Shown: positions 36,776-45,852 of the stretch, in pieces
Layout: the number at the start of each line of letters is the position of its first letter
Numbering within the stretch: position 1 is the stretch's first letter
DNA from: Spartobacteria bacterium UBA695
Lineage (GTDB): Bacteria; Verrucomicrobiota; Verrucomicrobiia; Chthoniobacterales; Chthoniobacteraceae
Direction: 5' to 3'
Length of the DNA: 64,000 nt
Assembly (NCBI GenBank): GCA_002298145.1
Contig: DBMP01000001.1
Span: 79,650 to 143,649, forward strand
The notes under the pieces: generated by a model
What the model was told of the DNA's origin: nothing
The model's database searches: none
The model's input: only the letters and a program-made list of their open reading frames with translations
Program-made: the position numbers and the translations under genes

Positions 36776-36795
36776 ATAAAACGATAGAGTTCAGA

Positions 36796-37395
36796 TCAGA
36801 CGCGGCGTTGTTTCGGAGGACGGCATCCGTTGTGAGGAACGGGAGTCACGTCCTTGATGACGGTGATGTCGAGGCCAATGGCCTGCATGGCGCGGACGGC
36901 GGACTCACGTCCGGCTCCCGGGCCCTTCACACGCACTTCGACTTCTTTGAGCCCGTGGCCCATGGCCTGGCGGCAGGCATCCTGCGCCACCATCTGAGCG
37001 GCGTAGGCGGTGCTCTTGCGGGAACCGCGGAAGCCAGCCTTGCCTGCGCTCGACCAGCCGATCACCGCGCCGTTTTGGTCGGTGATGCTGACGATCGTGT
37101 TATTGAAGCTCGCCTGGACGTGCGCAACACCGGTGTGCACGTTCTTGGAGCCTTTGGCTTTGATGATCTTAACCGGTTCGATCACGTTGGGATCAAGCGA
37201 GAGGTTTTCCTCTTTCTTGACTTCGGGAGCGGCCGCTGCTGCGGCGGCTGCTGCCGTCTTCTTGGACGCCTTGGGCGCCTTTTTCTTTGCGGCCCCTTCT
37301 GTAGCCGGGGTTGCCGGCGTAGCCGCTTCGGGAGCCACCGGAGCAGCCGCTTCAGGAGCGGCCGGTGTCACGGGTGCATTGTTTTCTTCTGCCAT
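36796..37395 (-). CDS. rpsK: 30S ribosomal protein S11 with a long N-terminal extension
   Basis: The conserved core from about residue 75 (KGSKNVHTGVAHVQASFNNT, GSRKSTAYAAQMVAQ, GPGAGRESAVRAMQ, PHNGCRPPKQRRV) is a full S11 of the 30S platform. Before it is a tail of about 75 residues rich in Ala, Pro, Glu and Lys (PAAPEAAAPVAPEAATP.., AAKKKAPKASKKT, then an alanine run). The usual family length is near 130, against 199 here. The reading frame is open throughout and the upstream gene ends 37 bases before this ATG, so the extension looks genuine. The role of the extension is unknown. Confidence 0.95.
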   Translation of the reverse strand: MAEENNAPVTPAAPEAAAPVAPEAATPATPATEGAAKKKAPKASKKTAAAAAAAAAPEVKKEENLSLDPNVIEPVKIIKAKGSKNVHTGVAHVQASFNNTIVSITDQNGAVIGWSSAGKAGFRGSRKSTAYAAQMVAQDACRQAMGHGLKEVEVRVKGPGAGRESAVRAMQAIGLDITVIKDVTPVPHNGCRPPKQRRV

Positions 37396-37431
37396 AAATC
37401 CTTAGTGCTGGAAATTGCTGGTAACTAGATC

Positions 37432-37815
37432 TTACTTGGCGTCCTTAGCGCGCTGCACGCCAACGGTCTTACGCGGGCCCTTGCGGGTGCGGGCGTTGGT
37501 GCCGGTGCGCTGGCCACGAACGGGCAGGCCGCGACGATGGCGGATGCCACGGTAGCTGTTGATGGCCTGGAGGCGCTTGAGGTTGCTCTGGATGTCGCGG
37601 CGAAGGTCGCCTTCGATCAAGAGGTTGTTGGCCGTGATCGCCTGGATGATCTGGTTGATTTGCTCAACCGAAAGGTCTTTGGCGCGGATATCGCCGTTGA
37701 TGTTGGCTTGTTCGAGGATCTTTTTCGACCAGGAAGGCCCGATACCGTAAATGTACGGCAGGGAAGCCTCGATCCGTTTATCGCCGGGAATTTCAACTCC
37801 GAGTAGACGTGGCAT
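37432..37815 (-). CDS. rpsM: 30S ribosomal protein S13
   Basis: This 127-residue 30S head protein starts MPRLLGVEIPGDKRIEASLPYIYG. It has INSYRGIRHRRGLPVRGQRTGTNARTRKGP near the C-terminus, which contacts tRNA and the B1 bridges. It lies 41 bases after rpmJ. Confidence 0.97.
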   Translation of the reverse strand: MPRLLGVEIPGDKRIEASLPYIYGIGPSWSKKILEQANINGDIRAKDLSVEQINQIIQAITANNLLIEGDLRRDIQSNLKRLQAINSYRGIRHRRGLPVRGQRTGTNARTRKGPRKTVGVQRAKDAK

Positions 37816-37856
37816 AATTCAAAAAGATGATTGGGTTCTGGATGACGCCCGGGCGC

Positions 37857-37970
37857 TTAGCCTTGACGCTGCTTGTGTCGCGCATTCTTGCACAAAACGC
37901 GAACAACGCCCTTGCGCTTCACGATCTTGCAGGATTCGCACAGTCTCTTTACCGAGGCTCTTACTTTCAT
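37857..37970 (-). CDS. rpmJ: 50S ribosomal protein L36, zinc form
   Basis: Translating the minus strand from the ATG at 37970 gives 37 residues: MKVRASVKRLCESCKIVKRK, then GVVRVLCKNARHKQRQG, then TAA. Cys 11, Cys 14, Cys 27 and His 32 are the zinc ligands. The gene is short enough to be missed by length-filtered gene calling. It lies after an internal terminator and before rpsM, the usual position. Confidence 0.96.
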   Translation of the reverse strand: MKVRASVKRLCESCKIVKRKGVVRVLCKNARHKQRQG

Positions 37971-38044
37971 ATCTCTAACGGTTTCTTGTTAAAACTGGTG
38001 TAGCCGGTCAAATACGCCGGGGTTATACGTCGGGTTTTGGGGAC

Positions 38045-38077
38045 AAAAAAACCCCTCGGGAAAATCTCTTTCCCGAG
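38045..38077 (-). terminator. Rho-independent terminator between infA and rpmJ
   Basis: On the minus strand CTCGGGAAA (from 38077 down), the loop GAGAT, and TTTCCCGAG are followed by GGGTTTTTTTG. It lies 9 bases beyond the infA stop, inside the ribosomal run. Confidence 0.8.
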
Positions 38078-38085
38078 AGCGGCTT

Positions 38086-38307
38086 TTAAAACTTTTGCCG
38101 GAAGGTTATCCGCCCCTTTGACAGGTCGTAAGGGGACATTTCTAGCAGAACTTTGTCGCCTGGCAAGATCCGAATGAAATGTAACCTCATTTTCCCGGAA
38201 ATATGTGCCAAAACACGGTGTCCGTTGGGCAATTCCACCCGGAACATGGTGTTCGGCAACAGTTCAACGACTTTGCCTTCTACTTCAATTGCGTCTTTTC
38301 TCGCCAT
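38086..38307 (-). CDS. infA: Translation initiation factor IF-1
   Basis: This 73-residue S1-fold protein binds the 30S A site during initiation. ARKDAIEVEGKVVELLPNTMF, HRVLAHISGKMRLHFIRILPGD and LSKGRITFR are family-typical. Its start overlaps the end of map by 28 bases, implying coupling. Confidence 0.96.
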   Translation of the reverse strand: MARKDAIEVEGKVVELLPNTMFRVELPNGHRVLAHISGKMRLHFIRILPGDKVLLEMSPYDLSKGRITFRQKF

Positions 38308-39044
38308 GTAAGAATCTCTGGTTCTCCTTCGGTGATAAGTACGGTGTGTTCGAAATGTGCAGAGGGTTTACCGTCTGCGGTGACGACTGTCCAGCCATCT
38401 TCGAGAATTCGGACGTCGCACACGCCAAGGTTGACCATCGGTTCGATAGCCAGCGTCATGCCCGGTTTGAGCCGCGGGCCGGTGCGGGGTTTGCCGTAGT
38501 TGGGCACTTGCGGCTCTTCGTGAAGTTTGCGCCCCACGCCGTGGCCGACGAATTCGCGCACGACGGTAAATCCATGCGCGGCGACGGTCTCCTCGACCGA
38601 GGCGCAGATGTCCCCCAGGCGGCCTCCGGCCAGGGCGTGGCTGATGGCGACCCGTAGCGATTCCTCGGAAATCTCGAGCAGCTTTTGCACGGCGGGATCG
38701 ACGAGCCCGGCGGGAACGGTGGTGGCGGTGTCGCCCACGAAGCCGGATTTGATGACGCCGACATCCAGTTTCACGATGTCGCCATACTGGACTTTGCGTC
38801 CCCCGGCGATGCCGTGGACGACTTCTTCATTGACGGAAATACAAATATTGCCCGGGTAGCCATGGTAGCCGAGGAAGGCGGAGCGCCCTCCGGTCTCGGC
38901 GATGAATTGTGCGGCGGCCTCGTCGAGTTCCTTGGTTGTCACCCCGGGCTGAACCAACGCAGCAACACGGCCCAGGACTTCGCCGGTGGCTCGTCCGGCA
39001 ATGCGCATTTTATCAATTTCCTTGGCGGTCTTAATCGGAATCAT
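38280..39044 (-). CDS. map: Methionine aminopeptidase, type I
   Basis: This 254-residue dimetal enzyme removes N-terminal Met. It starts MIPIKTAKEIDKMRIAGRA at 39044. An upstream in-frame Met at 39140 would lie inside adk. The metal ligands are in VKLDVGVIKSGFVGDTAT (two Asp), FVGHGVGRKLHEEPQ (His), MTLAIEPMV (Glu) and AHFEHTVLIT (Glu). It sits 7 bases after adk. Confidence 0.95.
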   Translation of the reverse strand: MIPIKTAKEIDKMRIAGRATGEVLGRVAALVQPGVTTKELDEAAAQFIAETGGRSAFLGYHGYPGNICISVNEEVVHGIAGGRKVQYGDIVKLDVGVIKSGFVGDTATTVPAGLVDPAVQKLLEISEESLRVAISHALAGGRLGDICASVEETVAAHGFTVVREFVGHGVGRKLHEEPQVPNYGKPRTGPRLKPGMTLAIEPMVNLGVCDVRILEDGWTVVTADGKPSAHFEHTVLITEGEPEILTWREKTQLK

Positions 39045-39051
39045 GGTCGAT

Positions 39052-39705
39052 TTAAACTCCGTGCGCCTCCAAAATGGAAATGATTTCGCTAAAAACCGCA
39101 TCGGGAGCCTGTGCGGCTCCAACAGTTCGAAGCAGTCCACGCTTCCGGTAGAAGTCGATGAGCGGGCTGGTTTTCTCGCGGTATTGATTCATCCGATGCC
39201 GAAACGCTTCGAGGGTATCGTCGGTGCGGCGGATGAGTTTTCCGCCACAAACGGGGCATGGAACGTCTGCGGAAGCCACATCGTTTCCGATGCCGAAACT
39301 CCCCCCGCAGGCCGGGCACGTAACGCGATTGAGCACGCGGCGCTGGACGACTTCCTCGGGGACATCGAAAAACAGGACGGCATCAAGCGCTTCGCCGCGC
39401 TCACTAAGAAGTTCTTCAAGCGCTTCGGCTTGTTCGATATCGCGGGGAAAGCCGTCGAAAAGAAATTTTCCCGTATGTGCTTTGAGCCATTCCCGAACGA
39501 GGGTAATGACCATGGAGTCCGGGACCATAGAGCCGTCCCGGGTGATTCGATCGGCCTCGATGCCGAGGGCCGTTCCCCTGCGCTTCTCGTCGCGCATCAT
39601 GGCCCCTGGCGAGGCCGAGGGGATTCCAAAGCGGGCCTTCAACCGATCCGCTTGCACCCCCTTACCGGACGCGGGTGGCCCTAACAGCACAATCCGCGTT
39701 TTCAA
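39052..39705 (-). CDS. adk: Adenylate kinase, zinc-LID form
   Basis: This 217-residue enzyme balances AMP, ADP and ATP. The LID has CPACGG and, after 16 residues, CPVCGG, a four-Cys zinc site. The P-loop reads GPPASGKGVQA instead of the common GxPGxGKGTQA, so the Thr after the catalytic Lys-Gly is Val. FDGFPRDIEQAEAL and the AMP-binding parts are normal. It lies one base after secY and before map. Confidence 0.94.
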   Translation of the reverse strand: MKTRIVLLGPPASGKGVQADRLKARFGIPSASPGAMMRDEKRRGTALGIEADRITRDGSMVPDSMVITLVREWLKAHTGKFLFDGFPRDIEQAEALEELLSERGEALDAVLFFDVPEEVVQRRVLNRVTCPACGGSFGIGNDVASADVPCPVCGGKLIRRTDDTLEAFRHRMNQYREKTSPLIDFYRKRGLLRTVGAAQAPDAVFSEIISILEAHGV

Positions 39706-39706
39706 T

Positions 39707-41227
39707 CTACCGGGTCCCGTGAGCGAGGAAATAAACCGCGAAGATCAGGATCAGGGCAGAGACTCCGGCGTAGAGCCAGACGATTCCACCCGCCTGTACC
39801 GCTTCGCCGAACCCCGAGGGCTTGTTTTCAAAACGTCCACGAATGCGGCCCTTGCGAAGGAAGCCGTCGTAGTGGCGCTGAATCAAGTGGGTCTCGATCT
39901 GGCGCATGGTGTCAAGCACAACACCGACCATAATCAGCAAGCTGGTGCCGCCGAAGAAGGAGGCTGCCATGTATGGGATGCCCATTGCCCGGGTGAGCAA
40001 CTGAGGCAGCACCGCAATGATCGTGAGGAACACCGCACCGGCAAACGTCAGCCGGTTCATGGCGAAGTTAAGGTAATCGGCCGTCGGCTTGCCCGGACGC
40101 ACGCCAGGAATATAGCCACCGTACTTTTTAAGGTCATCGGCGATCTGCTGCGGCTGGAACTGCGTGGCAACCCAGAAGTAGCTGAAGAAGAAAATCATCG
40201 CGCCGTAGATCGTGTAGTGCCACGTGCCGTCGACGAGGCTTGAGGCGATCTTCTGCACCCAGTCAATGCCGCGAAGCGCGGGAAGCTGGGCAATCTGCGG
40301 CGGGAACATCAGGAGCGCCTGGCCGAAGATGATCGGCATAACGCCCGCATAGTTGACCTTGAGGGGCATGTACTGCGTGCCGCCGCCGGTCTGGCGCCGC
40401 CCCACCACGCGCTTGGCGTATTGGATGGCCACCTTGCGCTGAGCCTGGGTGACGCAAATCACCGCAGCCACAACGAGGAAGAAGAAGGCGATCATCAGCA
40501 CGAGCGCCATCGGGCGCACGCCCTGGCTGGCCCCGGCGGTCACGTCGCTCGGAACGAAGAGATTCCAAACTTGGATCAAACCTGCGGGCAGGCGGGCTAC
40601 GATGCCGATGGTGATGATCAGCGACATGCCGTTGCCGATCCCGCGATCGGTAATCTGGTCACCGAGCCACATCATAAACATCGTTCCGGCGGTAAGGACG
40701 ATTACCGCGGGAATCACAAAGCCGAAGCCCGAGTTAACGACCAAAGGCCGTCCGATGCGAGCCACCGTTTCGGCGATGCCCGGCAGGAACGGGTTGGAAC
40801 TCGGATTCTGGAAGGTCATCGCCAGCGCGTACCCCTGCCCAAGACAGAGGGCAATGGTCGCATAGCGCGTGTACTGCATGATCTTCTGCCGCCCGCCGTC
40901 TTCTTTCGCCAGCTTGGCCAGCTTGGGGATGACGGCTGTTAGCAGCTGCATCATGATCGACGCACTAATGTACGGCATGACGCCCAGGGAGAAAATAGCG
41001 CAGTTCTCCATGGCGCCGCCGCTAAACAGGTTGAAGAGAGCGGCAAAGCTGCTCCCTCCGGCCTGATGCTGGGCTTCGTATTTAAACCACTCGTGGAGGA
41101 CCGAGACGTCGATTCCCGGGCAGGTGATGGCAGCTCCGAGGCGCACCACCACCAAGATCAACAGCGTGAAGAGAATACGATTCCGGAGCTCCGGAATCTT
41201 AAACGTGTTGGTAAATGCCGAGATCAT
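39707..41227 (-). CDS. secY: Preprotein translocase subunit SecY
   Basis: This 506-residue channel protein has ten membrane helices. FSLGVMPYISASIMMQLLTAVIP is the conserved helix 2 region, and GMSLIITIGIVARLPAGL and GTQYMPLKVNYAGVMPIIFGQA follow. It is about 60 residues longer than E. coli SecY, mainly from longer loops. It exports preproteins with SecE and SecG, which are not in the window. Position between rplO and adk is standard. Confidence 0.97.
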   Translation of the reverse strand: MISAFTNTFKIPELRNRILFTLLILVVVRLGAAITCPGIDVSVLHEWFKYEAQHQAGGSSFAALFNLFSGGAMENCAIFSLGVMPYISASIMMQLLTAVIPKLAKLAKEDGGRQKIMQYTRYATIALCLGQGYALAMTFQNPSSNPFLPGIAETVARIGRPLVVNSGFGFVIPAVIVLTAGTMFMMWLGDQITDRGIGNGMSLIITIGIVARLPAGLIQVWNLFVPSDVTAGASQGVRPMALVLMIAFFFLVVAAVICVTQAQRKVAIQYAKRVVGRRQTGGGTQYMPLKVNYAGVMPIIFGQALLMFPPQIAQLPALRGIDWVQKIASSLVDGTWHYTIYGAMIFFFSYFWVATQFQPQQIADDLKKYGGYIPGVRPGKPTADYLNFAMNRLTFAGAVFLTIIAVLPQLLTRAMGIPYMAASFFGGTSLLIMVGVVLDTMRQIETHLIQRHYDGFLRKGRIRGRFENKPSGFGEAVQAGGIVWLYAGVSALILIFAVYFLAHGTR

Positions 41228-41263
41228 TCAGTAAGGTTCGTCCGGTCTCCAGGTGCTCCGCGT

Positions 41264-41716
41264 TTACTCCGCGGCAGCAGCCTGAACGGTGCCGCCCGCT
41301 TTCTGAATTTTTTCAACGGCGGCCGCGCTCACTTTGTCCACGGCGACGGTCAGTTTCTTGGTCAGTTCCCCGTTTGCGAGGACCTTGACGCCGTCATACT
41401 TGCCACGGATAAGCTTCTTTTCGAGAAGAGTCGCTTCGTTGACTGTGGCGCCGTCGTCGAACCCGTTGAGGTCGGCGACGTTCACGGTCGCGTAAACGGT
41501 CTTGAAAGCAGCGTTGTTGAAGCCGCGCTTAGGAAGACGGCGGATAAGGGGCATCTGGCCGCCTTCGAACCCGAGGCGGATGGAACCACCCGAACGGGCT
41601 TTCTGGCCTTTGTGGCCTTTGCCGGAAGTTTTGCCGTGCCCGGAGCTTTCACCGCATCCAAGCCGCTTGACGCGGTGCTTGGAATTGGGGCGGGGCTTTA
41701 AGGTCGCGAGATTCAT
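41264..41716 (-). CDS. rplO: 50S ribosomal protein L15
   Basis: The protein is 150 residues long. Its start is MNLATLKPRPNSKHRVKRLG, with the glycine-rich GKTSGKGHKGQKARSGG and GGQMPLIRRLPKRGF. It begins 3 bases after rpsE, where many genomes have rpmD between them. Confidence 0.97.
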   Translation of the reverse strand: MNLATLKPRPNSKHRVKRLGCGESSGHGKTSGKGHKGQKARSGGSIRLGFEGGQMPLIRRLPKRGFNNAAFKTVYATVNVADLNGFDDGATVNEATLLEKKLIRGKYDGVKVLANGELTKKLTVAVDKVSAAAVEKIQKAGGTVQAAAAE

Positions 41717-41719
41717 GGA

Positions 41720-42277
41720 TTAAGCTTGGGTTGCGGCAGGCTTCTTTTCGATGCCGCGGATTTTGTAAATGTCTTCACGCAGACGCAGGCTCTTGAGGGC
41801 CTCGAGGGTCGCCTTGACGACGTTGGCATGGTTGCCAGAGCCGAGGGACTTCGCGAGCACGTCTTTGATGCCGGCTGCTTCGATGACGGCGCGAACGCCG
41901 CCACCCGCGATCACACCGGTACCGGGCGAGGCAGGACGCAGGAGAACGCGCCCGCCGCCGAATTCACCGATGACTTCGTGAGGAATGGTGTTGTTGAAAA
42001 CGGCTACCGTCCCGAGGGACTTCTTGGCCGCGTCGGACGCCTTGCGAATGGCTTCGGAAACTTCGTTCGCCTTGCCAAAGCCGTAACCGACTTTGCCTGC
42101 TTTGTTTCCAGTCACGATCAGAGCGCTGAAGCTGAACCGACGGCCACCTTTAACGACCTTGGCGCAACGGTTGATGAATACGACCTTTTCCGTGAGATCC
42201 GACTTGGGTTCGTTGGATTCCCGGTTCCGGTCGCCGCGGCGGTCGCCTCGATTTCCACGTTGATTAGGAGCTGCCAT
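41720..42277 (-). CDS. rpsE: 30S ribosomal protein S5
   Basis: This 185-residue protein has a basic N-terminus (QRGNRGDRRGDRNRE), then the double-stranded-RNA-binding-like domain, EKVVFINRCAKVVKGGRRFSF. GKVGYGFGKANEV and the C-terminal domain follow. It acts at the decoding-centre entry and in fidelity. Confidence 0.97.
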   Translation of the reverse strand: MAAPNQRGNRGDRRGDRNRESNEPKSDLTEKVVFINRCAKVVKGGRRFSFSALIVTGNKAGKVGYGFGKANEVSEAIRKASDAAKKSLGTVAVFNNTIPHEVIGEFGGGRVLLRPASPGTGVIAGGGVRAVIEAAGIKDVLAKSLGSGNHANVVKATLEALKSLRLREDIYKIRGIEKKPAATQA

Positions 42278-42280
42278 AAC

Positions 42281-42637
42281 TTAGAATTCTAGTCCGCCTT
42301 CGCGCGCGGCATCGGCGAGCGCTTTAACTTTGCCGTGATATTGGAAGCCACCGCGATCGAAGACGACCTTGGAGACATTCGCTTTCTTGCTGCGCTCGGC
42401 AACGAGCTTGCCGATTACTGCCGCGGTGGCGCTGTTCGCACGCACCGTGGTGTCGCCTGCCAGGCTCTTCTCGGTCGTCGTGGCGGCAGCCAATGTGCGG
42501 CCGGTCACGTCGTCGATCACCTGGGCATAAATATTCTTGCCCGAAAAATGCACTGCCAAACGAGGGCGATCCACCGTCCCGACAATCCGCTTCCGGAGCC
42601 GGACATGGCGCAATTTAACTTTTTCCAGAGATGCCAT
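42281..42637 (-). CDS. rplR: 50S ribosomal protein L18
   Basis: This 118-residue 5S rRNA-binding protein has HVRLRKRIVGTVDRPRLAVH and the C-terminal FDRGGFQYHGKVKALADAAREGGL. It lies 3 bases upstream of rpsE. Confidence 0.97.
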   Translation of the reverse strand: MASLEKVKLRHVRLRKRIVGTVDRPRLAVHFSGKNIYAQVIDDVTGRTLAAATTTEKSLAGDTTVRANSATAAVIGKLVAERSKKANVSKVVFDRGGFQYHGKVKALADAAREGGLEF

Positions 42638-42643
42638 AGGAGA

Positions 42644-43183
42644 TTATTGAACGGTTTTGCCTTCCTTGCGGACGACGTGTTCGTCAGAGTAACGGACACC
42701 CTTGCCCTTGTAAGGCTCGGGCGGATAGTAGCCACGGATGTCAGCTGCGACCTGGCCGACGACTTTCTTGTCGATGCCTTCGACCTTCAGCTTGGTGTTT
42801 TCCGTGACGGTGATTTTGATGCCTTCCGGGATGGGGAAGAGGACAGGATGGGAGAATCCGAGGCTGAGGTTCAAGACCTTGCCTTGGACGGCGGCCTTGA
42901 AGCCGACGCCCTGGATTTCGAGATCCTTGCTGAATCCTTCGGAAACGCCGATGACCATGTTGGCCACGAGAGCGCGGGAGAGGCCGTGCAGGGCACGGAC
43001 GCTGCGCTGTTCGTTGGCGCGCTCGACGACGACTTTGGATTCTTCAACCTTCGCGGTGATCTGTTTGGGCAGGGTCCACTCGAGCTTGCCTTTGGGGCCC
43101 TCGACTTTGACTCCACCTTCCGCAGAGACGGCGACTTTCACCGCCTTCGGCAGATCGATAGCTTTTTTACCAATTCGCGACAT
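42644..43183 (-). CDS. rplF: 50S ribosomal protein L6
   Basis: This 179-residue protein starts MSRIGKKAIDLPKAVKV and ends EPYKGKGVRYSDEHVVRKEGK, with two similar alpha/beta lobes. It binds 23S rRNA near the factor site. Confidence 0.97.
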   Translation of the reverse strand: MSRIGKKAIDLPKAVKVAVSAEGGVKVEGPKGKLEWTLPKQITAKVEESKVVVERANEQRSVRALHGLSRALVANMVIGVSEGFSKDLEIQGVGFKAAVQGKVLNLSLGFSHPVLFPIPEGIKITVTENTKLKVEGIDKKVVGQVAADIRGYYPPEPYKGKGVRYSDEHVVRKEGKTVQ

Positions 43184-43198
43184 ACAAATTAAAGGGTA

Positions 43199-43597
43199 TT
43201 ACCAAACGTAGGCGAGCAGTTCGCCACCGACGTTTTGTTTCTTTGCTTCGCGCCCCGTGATGATTCCGCGAGGCGTGGAGAGGATGGAAATCCCGAGGCC
43301 GCCGAGAACGCGCGGAATTTCCTGGGAACCAACATAACGGCGAAGACCCGGCTTGCTGACGCGCTTAAGGCCGGTAATGGCCGGGGCGCGGTTGACAAAC
43401 TTGTTCGTGATGCGAATCTCGGGGAATTTGCCAGTGGAGATAATTTCGTAACCGGCAATGTAGCCTTCCTGCTTCAGGATGCGGGCGATTTCCGCCTTGA
43501 TCTTGGAATAGGGGGCCACCGTTTCCGTTTTGGCCGCGTTGTAGCTGTTACGCAGACGCGTGAGAAAGTCGGCAATGGGATCGGACAAATGGCTCAT
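43199..43597 (-). CDS. rpsH: 30S ribosomal protein S8
   Basis: This 132-residue protein starts SHLSDPIADFLTRLRNSYNA. Its C-terminus, ISILSTPRGIITGREAKKQNVGGELLAYVW, is the 16S helix 21-binding block. It directly follows rplE with no rpsN between them. Confidence 0.97.
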   Translation of the reverse strand: MSHLSDPIADFLTRLRNSYNAAKTETVAPYSKIKAEIARILKQEGYIAGYEIISTGKFPEIRITNKFVNRAPAITGLKRVSKPGLRRYVGSQEIPRVLGGLGISILSTPRGIITGREAKKQNVGGELLAYVW

Positions 43598-43624
43598 ATC
43601 TTATTCTATTTAGGCCGCTTGGAA

Positions 43625-44200
<576 letters not shown>

Positions 44201-44236
44201 ATGCGTTTCCGGATTCTTGGGGGCGAGCTACTTTGG

Positions 44237-44494
44237 TTAAGCCGCCTTTCCTTTCTTTCCACTCTCTACCACTTTCACGTTGGAAACGTGAATCGGACCC
44301 TCGCGCTGGATGATCGCGCCCTGAGGCTGGTCCTGAGATTTGCGGGTGTGCTTTTTGATAAGACGCACGCCTTCGATGAGGACTTGCGCTTTCTTGGAGA
44401 TGACCTGGAGTACTTTCCCGGTGGAACCTTTTTGGTTGCCGGAAATAACCTGGACCTGGTCGCCCTTCTTGACGTGAAATTTCTGAATGGTCAT
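44237..44494 (-). CDS. rplX: 50S ribosomal protein L24
   Basis: This 85-residue protein with a KOW motif is an early assembly initiator: FHVKKGDQVQVISGNQKGSTGKV. Its start overlaps the rplN stop by 4 bases. Confidence 0.97.
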   Translation of the reverse strand: MTIQKFHVKKGDQVQVISGNQKGSTGKVLQVISKKAQVLIEGVRLIKKHTRKSQDQPQGAIIQREGPIHVSNVKVVESGKKGKAA

Positions 44495-44856
44495 AGGACT
44501 TCGGGAGCGAGGGAGACGATCTTCATGAAGTTGCGTTCGCGGAGTTCGCGAGCGACTGGGCCGAAGATGCGCGTGCCGCGCGGGTTGAGGTCTTTGTCGA
44601 TAATGACGATGGCGTTGTTGTCGAAGCGAAGATACGAACCGTCCTCGCGCCGGACCGGATGACGCGAGCGAACCACCACGGCGCGGACTACATCGCCTTT
44701 CTTGACGGTGCCGCCAGGAGAGGCCTCACGGATGTGCGCGGTGATAATGTCGCCGACATGCGCTATTTTGGTCGGCTTGCCGATGACGCCAATCATCTTG
44801 GCCATGCGTGCGCCGGTGTTATCGGCCACGTCGATTCTGGATCGGATCTGAAGCAT
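44491..44856 (-). CDS. rplN: 50S ribosomal protein L14
   Basis: This 121-residue protein starts MLQIRSRIDVADNTGARMAK and has RRGLT-region equivalents EASPGGTVKKGDVVRAVVVR, then FDNNAIVIIDKDLNPRGTRIFGP. It overlaps rplX by 4 bases. Confidence 0.97.
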   Translation of the reverse strand: MLQIRSRIDVADNTGARMAKMIGVIGKPTKIAHVGDIITAHIREASPGGTVKKGDVVRAVVVRSRHPVRREDGSYLRFDNNAIVIIDKDLNPRGTRIFGPVARELRERNFMKIVSLAPEVL

Positions 44857-44882
44857 ATTACGAAAGGGGTTGCGAGATTACA

Positions 44883-45161
44883 CTAATGCTTGAGGATTTC
44901 AACAACCCTCCAGCATTTTAATTTGCTGATGTGGCGAGTTTCCGCGATACGAACGGTGTCGCCAACCTGCGCTTGGTTCTCCTCATCGTGAGCGTGGAAC
45001 TTTTTGACCTGCTTGATGATCTTGCCAAACTGCGCGTGCGGCACGCGGGTCACCGTCTGGACGACGGCGGTTTTGTTCGCCTTGCTGGAAACCACGACGC
45101 CCACGCGCGTCTTGCGCAAATTGCGGGCGGTTTCGGTTGGTACGGATTGATTCTCAGTCAT
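44883..45161 (-). CDS. rpsQ: 30S ribosomal protein S17
   Basis: This 92-residue OB-fold protein carries LRKTRVGVVVSSKANKTAVV, FGKIIKQVKKFHAHDE and VGDTVRIAETRHISKLK. It begins 21 bases after rpmC. Confidence 0.96.
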   Translation of the reverse strand: MTENQSVPTETARNLRKTRVGVVVSSKANKTAVVQTVTRVPHAQFGKIIKQVKKFHAHDEENQAQVGDTVRIAETRHISKLKCWRVVEILKH

Positions 45162-45182
45162 TGGACTCTAAATTTTATGGCG

Positions 45183-45380
45183 TTAGGCGGTCTGGCCGGC
45201 GCGCAGGGTGAGGACGGTTTCAATCCGGGCGACCTCGCGGCGGATGGAACGAATCTGGCTGGGCTTTTCAAGCTGGCCGGTCTGCTGTTGCAGGCGGAGA
45301 TTGAACCCTTCCTTTTTCAGTTCCCGCTTGCGGGCCTGAAGTTCTTCAACGCTCAATTCTTTGATTTCTTTGATCTTCAT
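45183..45380 (-). CDS. rpmC: 50S ribosomal protein L29
   Basis: This 65-residue two-helix protein at the exit tunnel has MKIKEIKELSVEELQARKRE and IRSIRREVARIETVL. Confidence 0.95.
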   Translation of the reverse strand: MKIKEIKELSVEELQARKRELKKEGFNLRLQQQTGQLEKPSQIRSIRREVARIETVLTLRAGQTA

Positions 45381-45388
45381 ACCAGGAA

Positions 45389-45817
45389 CTAGGCGGCGGG
45401 TGCCACGCGGTGGAGCGTTAGGAATTTGGTGCGGATGGGAAGCTTGGTCGCGGCGAGACGCAGCGATTCGCGGGCGACGGATTCCGAGATGCCGTCCAGT
45501 TCGAACAGGATGTTGCCAGGGCGAACCACAGCAACCCAGTATTCGGGCTGGCCTTTGCCTTTACCCATTCGGGTTTCCGGCGGGCGGGCGGTCACGGATT
45601 TGTCCGGGAACACGCGGATCCAGAGCTTGCCTTTGCGTTTCATGTTGCGGGTGAGCGCGACACGGGCAGCTTCAATCTGGGTGTTGGTGATCCATGCGCG
45701 TTCCAGGGTCTGAAGCGCGTAGGCACCGAAATCGATCGTCACGTTGCGCGAAGCAAGACCAGTGCGGCTTCCCCGCTGGGTCTTCCGGTACTTCACGCGT
45801 TTGGGCATCAGTGGCAT
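45389..45817 (-). CDS. rplP: 50S ribosomal protein L16
   Basis: This 142-residue protein starts MPLMPKRVKYRKTQRGSRTG and has WIRVFPDKSVTARPPETRMGKGKG, the P-site region. It lies 8 bases before rpmC. Confidence 0.97.
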   Translation of the reverse strand: MPLMPKRVKYRKTQRGSRTGLASRNVTIDFGAYALQTLERAWITNTQIEAARVALTRNMKRKGKLWIRVFPDKSVTARPPETRMGKGKGQPEYWVAVVRPGNILFELDGISESVARESLRLAATKLPIRTKFLTLHRVAPAA

Positions 45818-45852
45818 AAGCTATTCTCCTCTAATGAATTCGGGTTGGCCGG

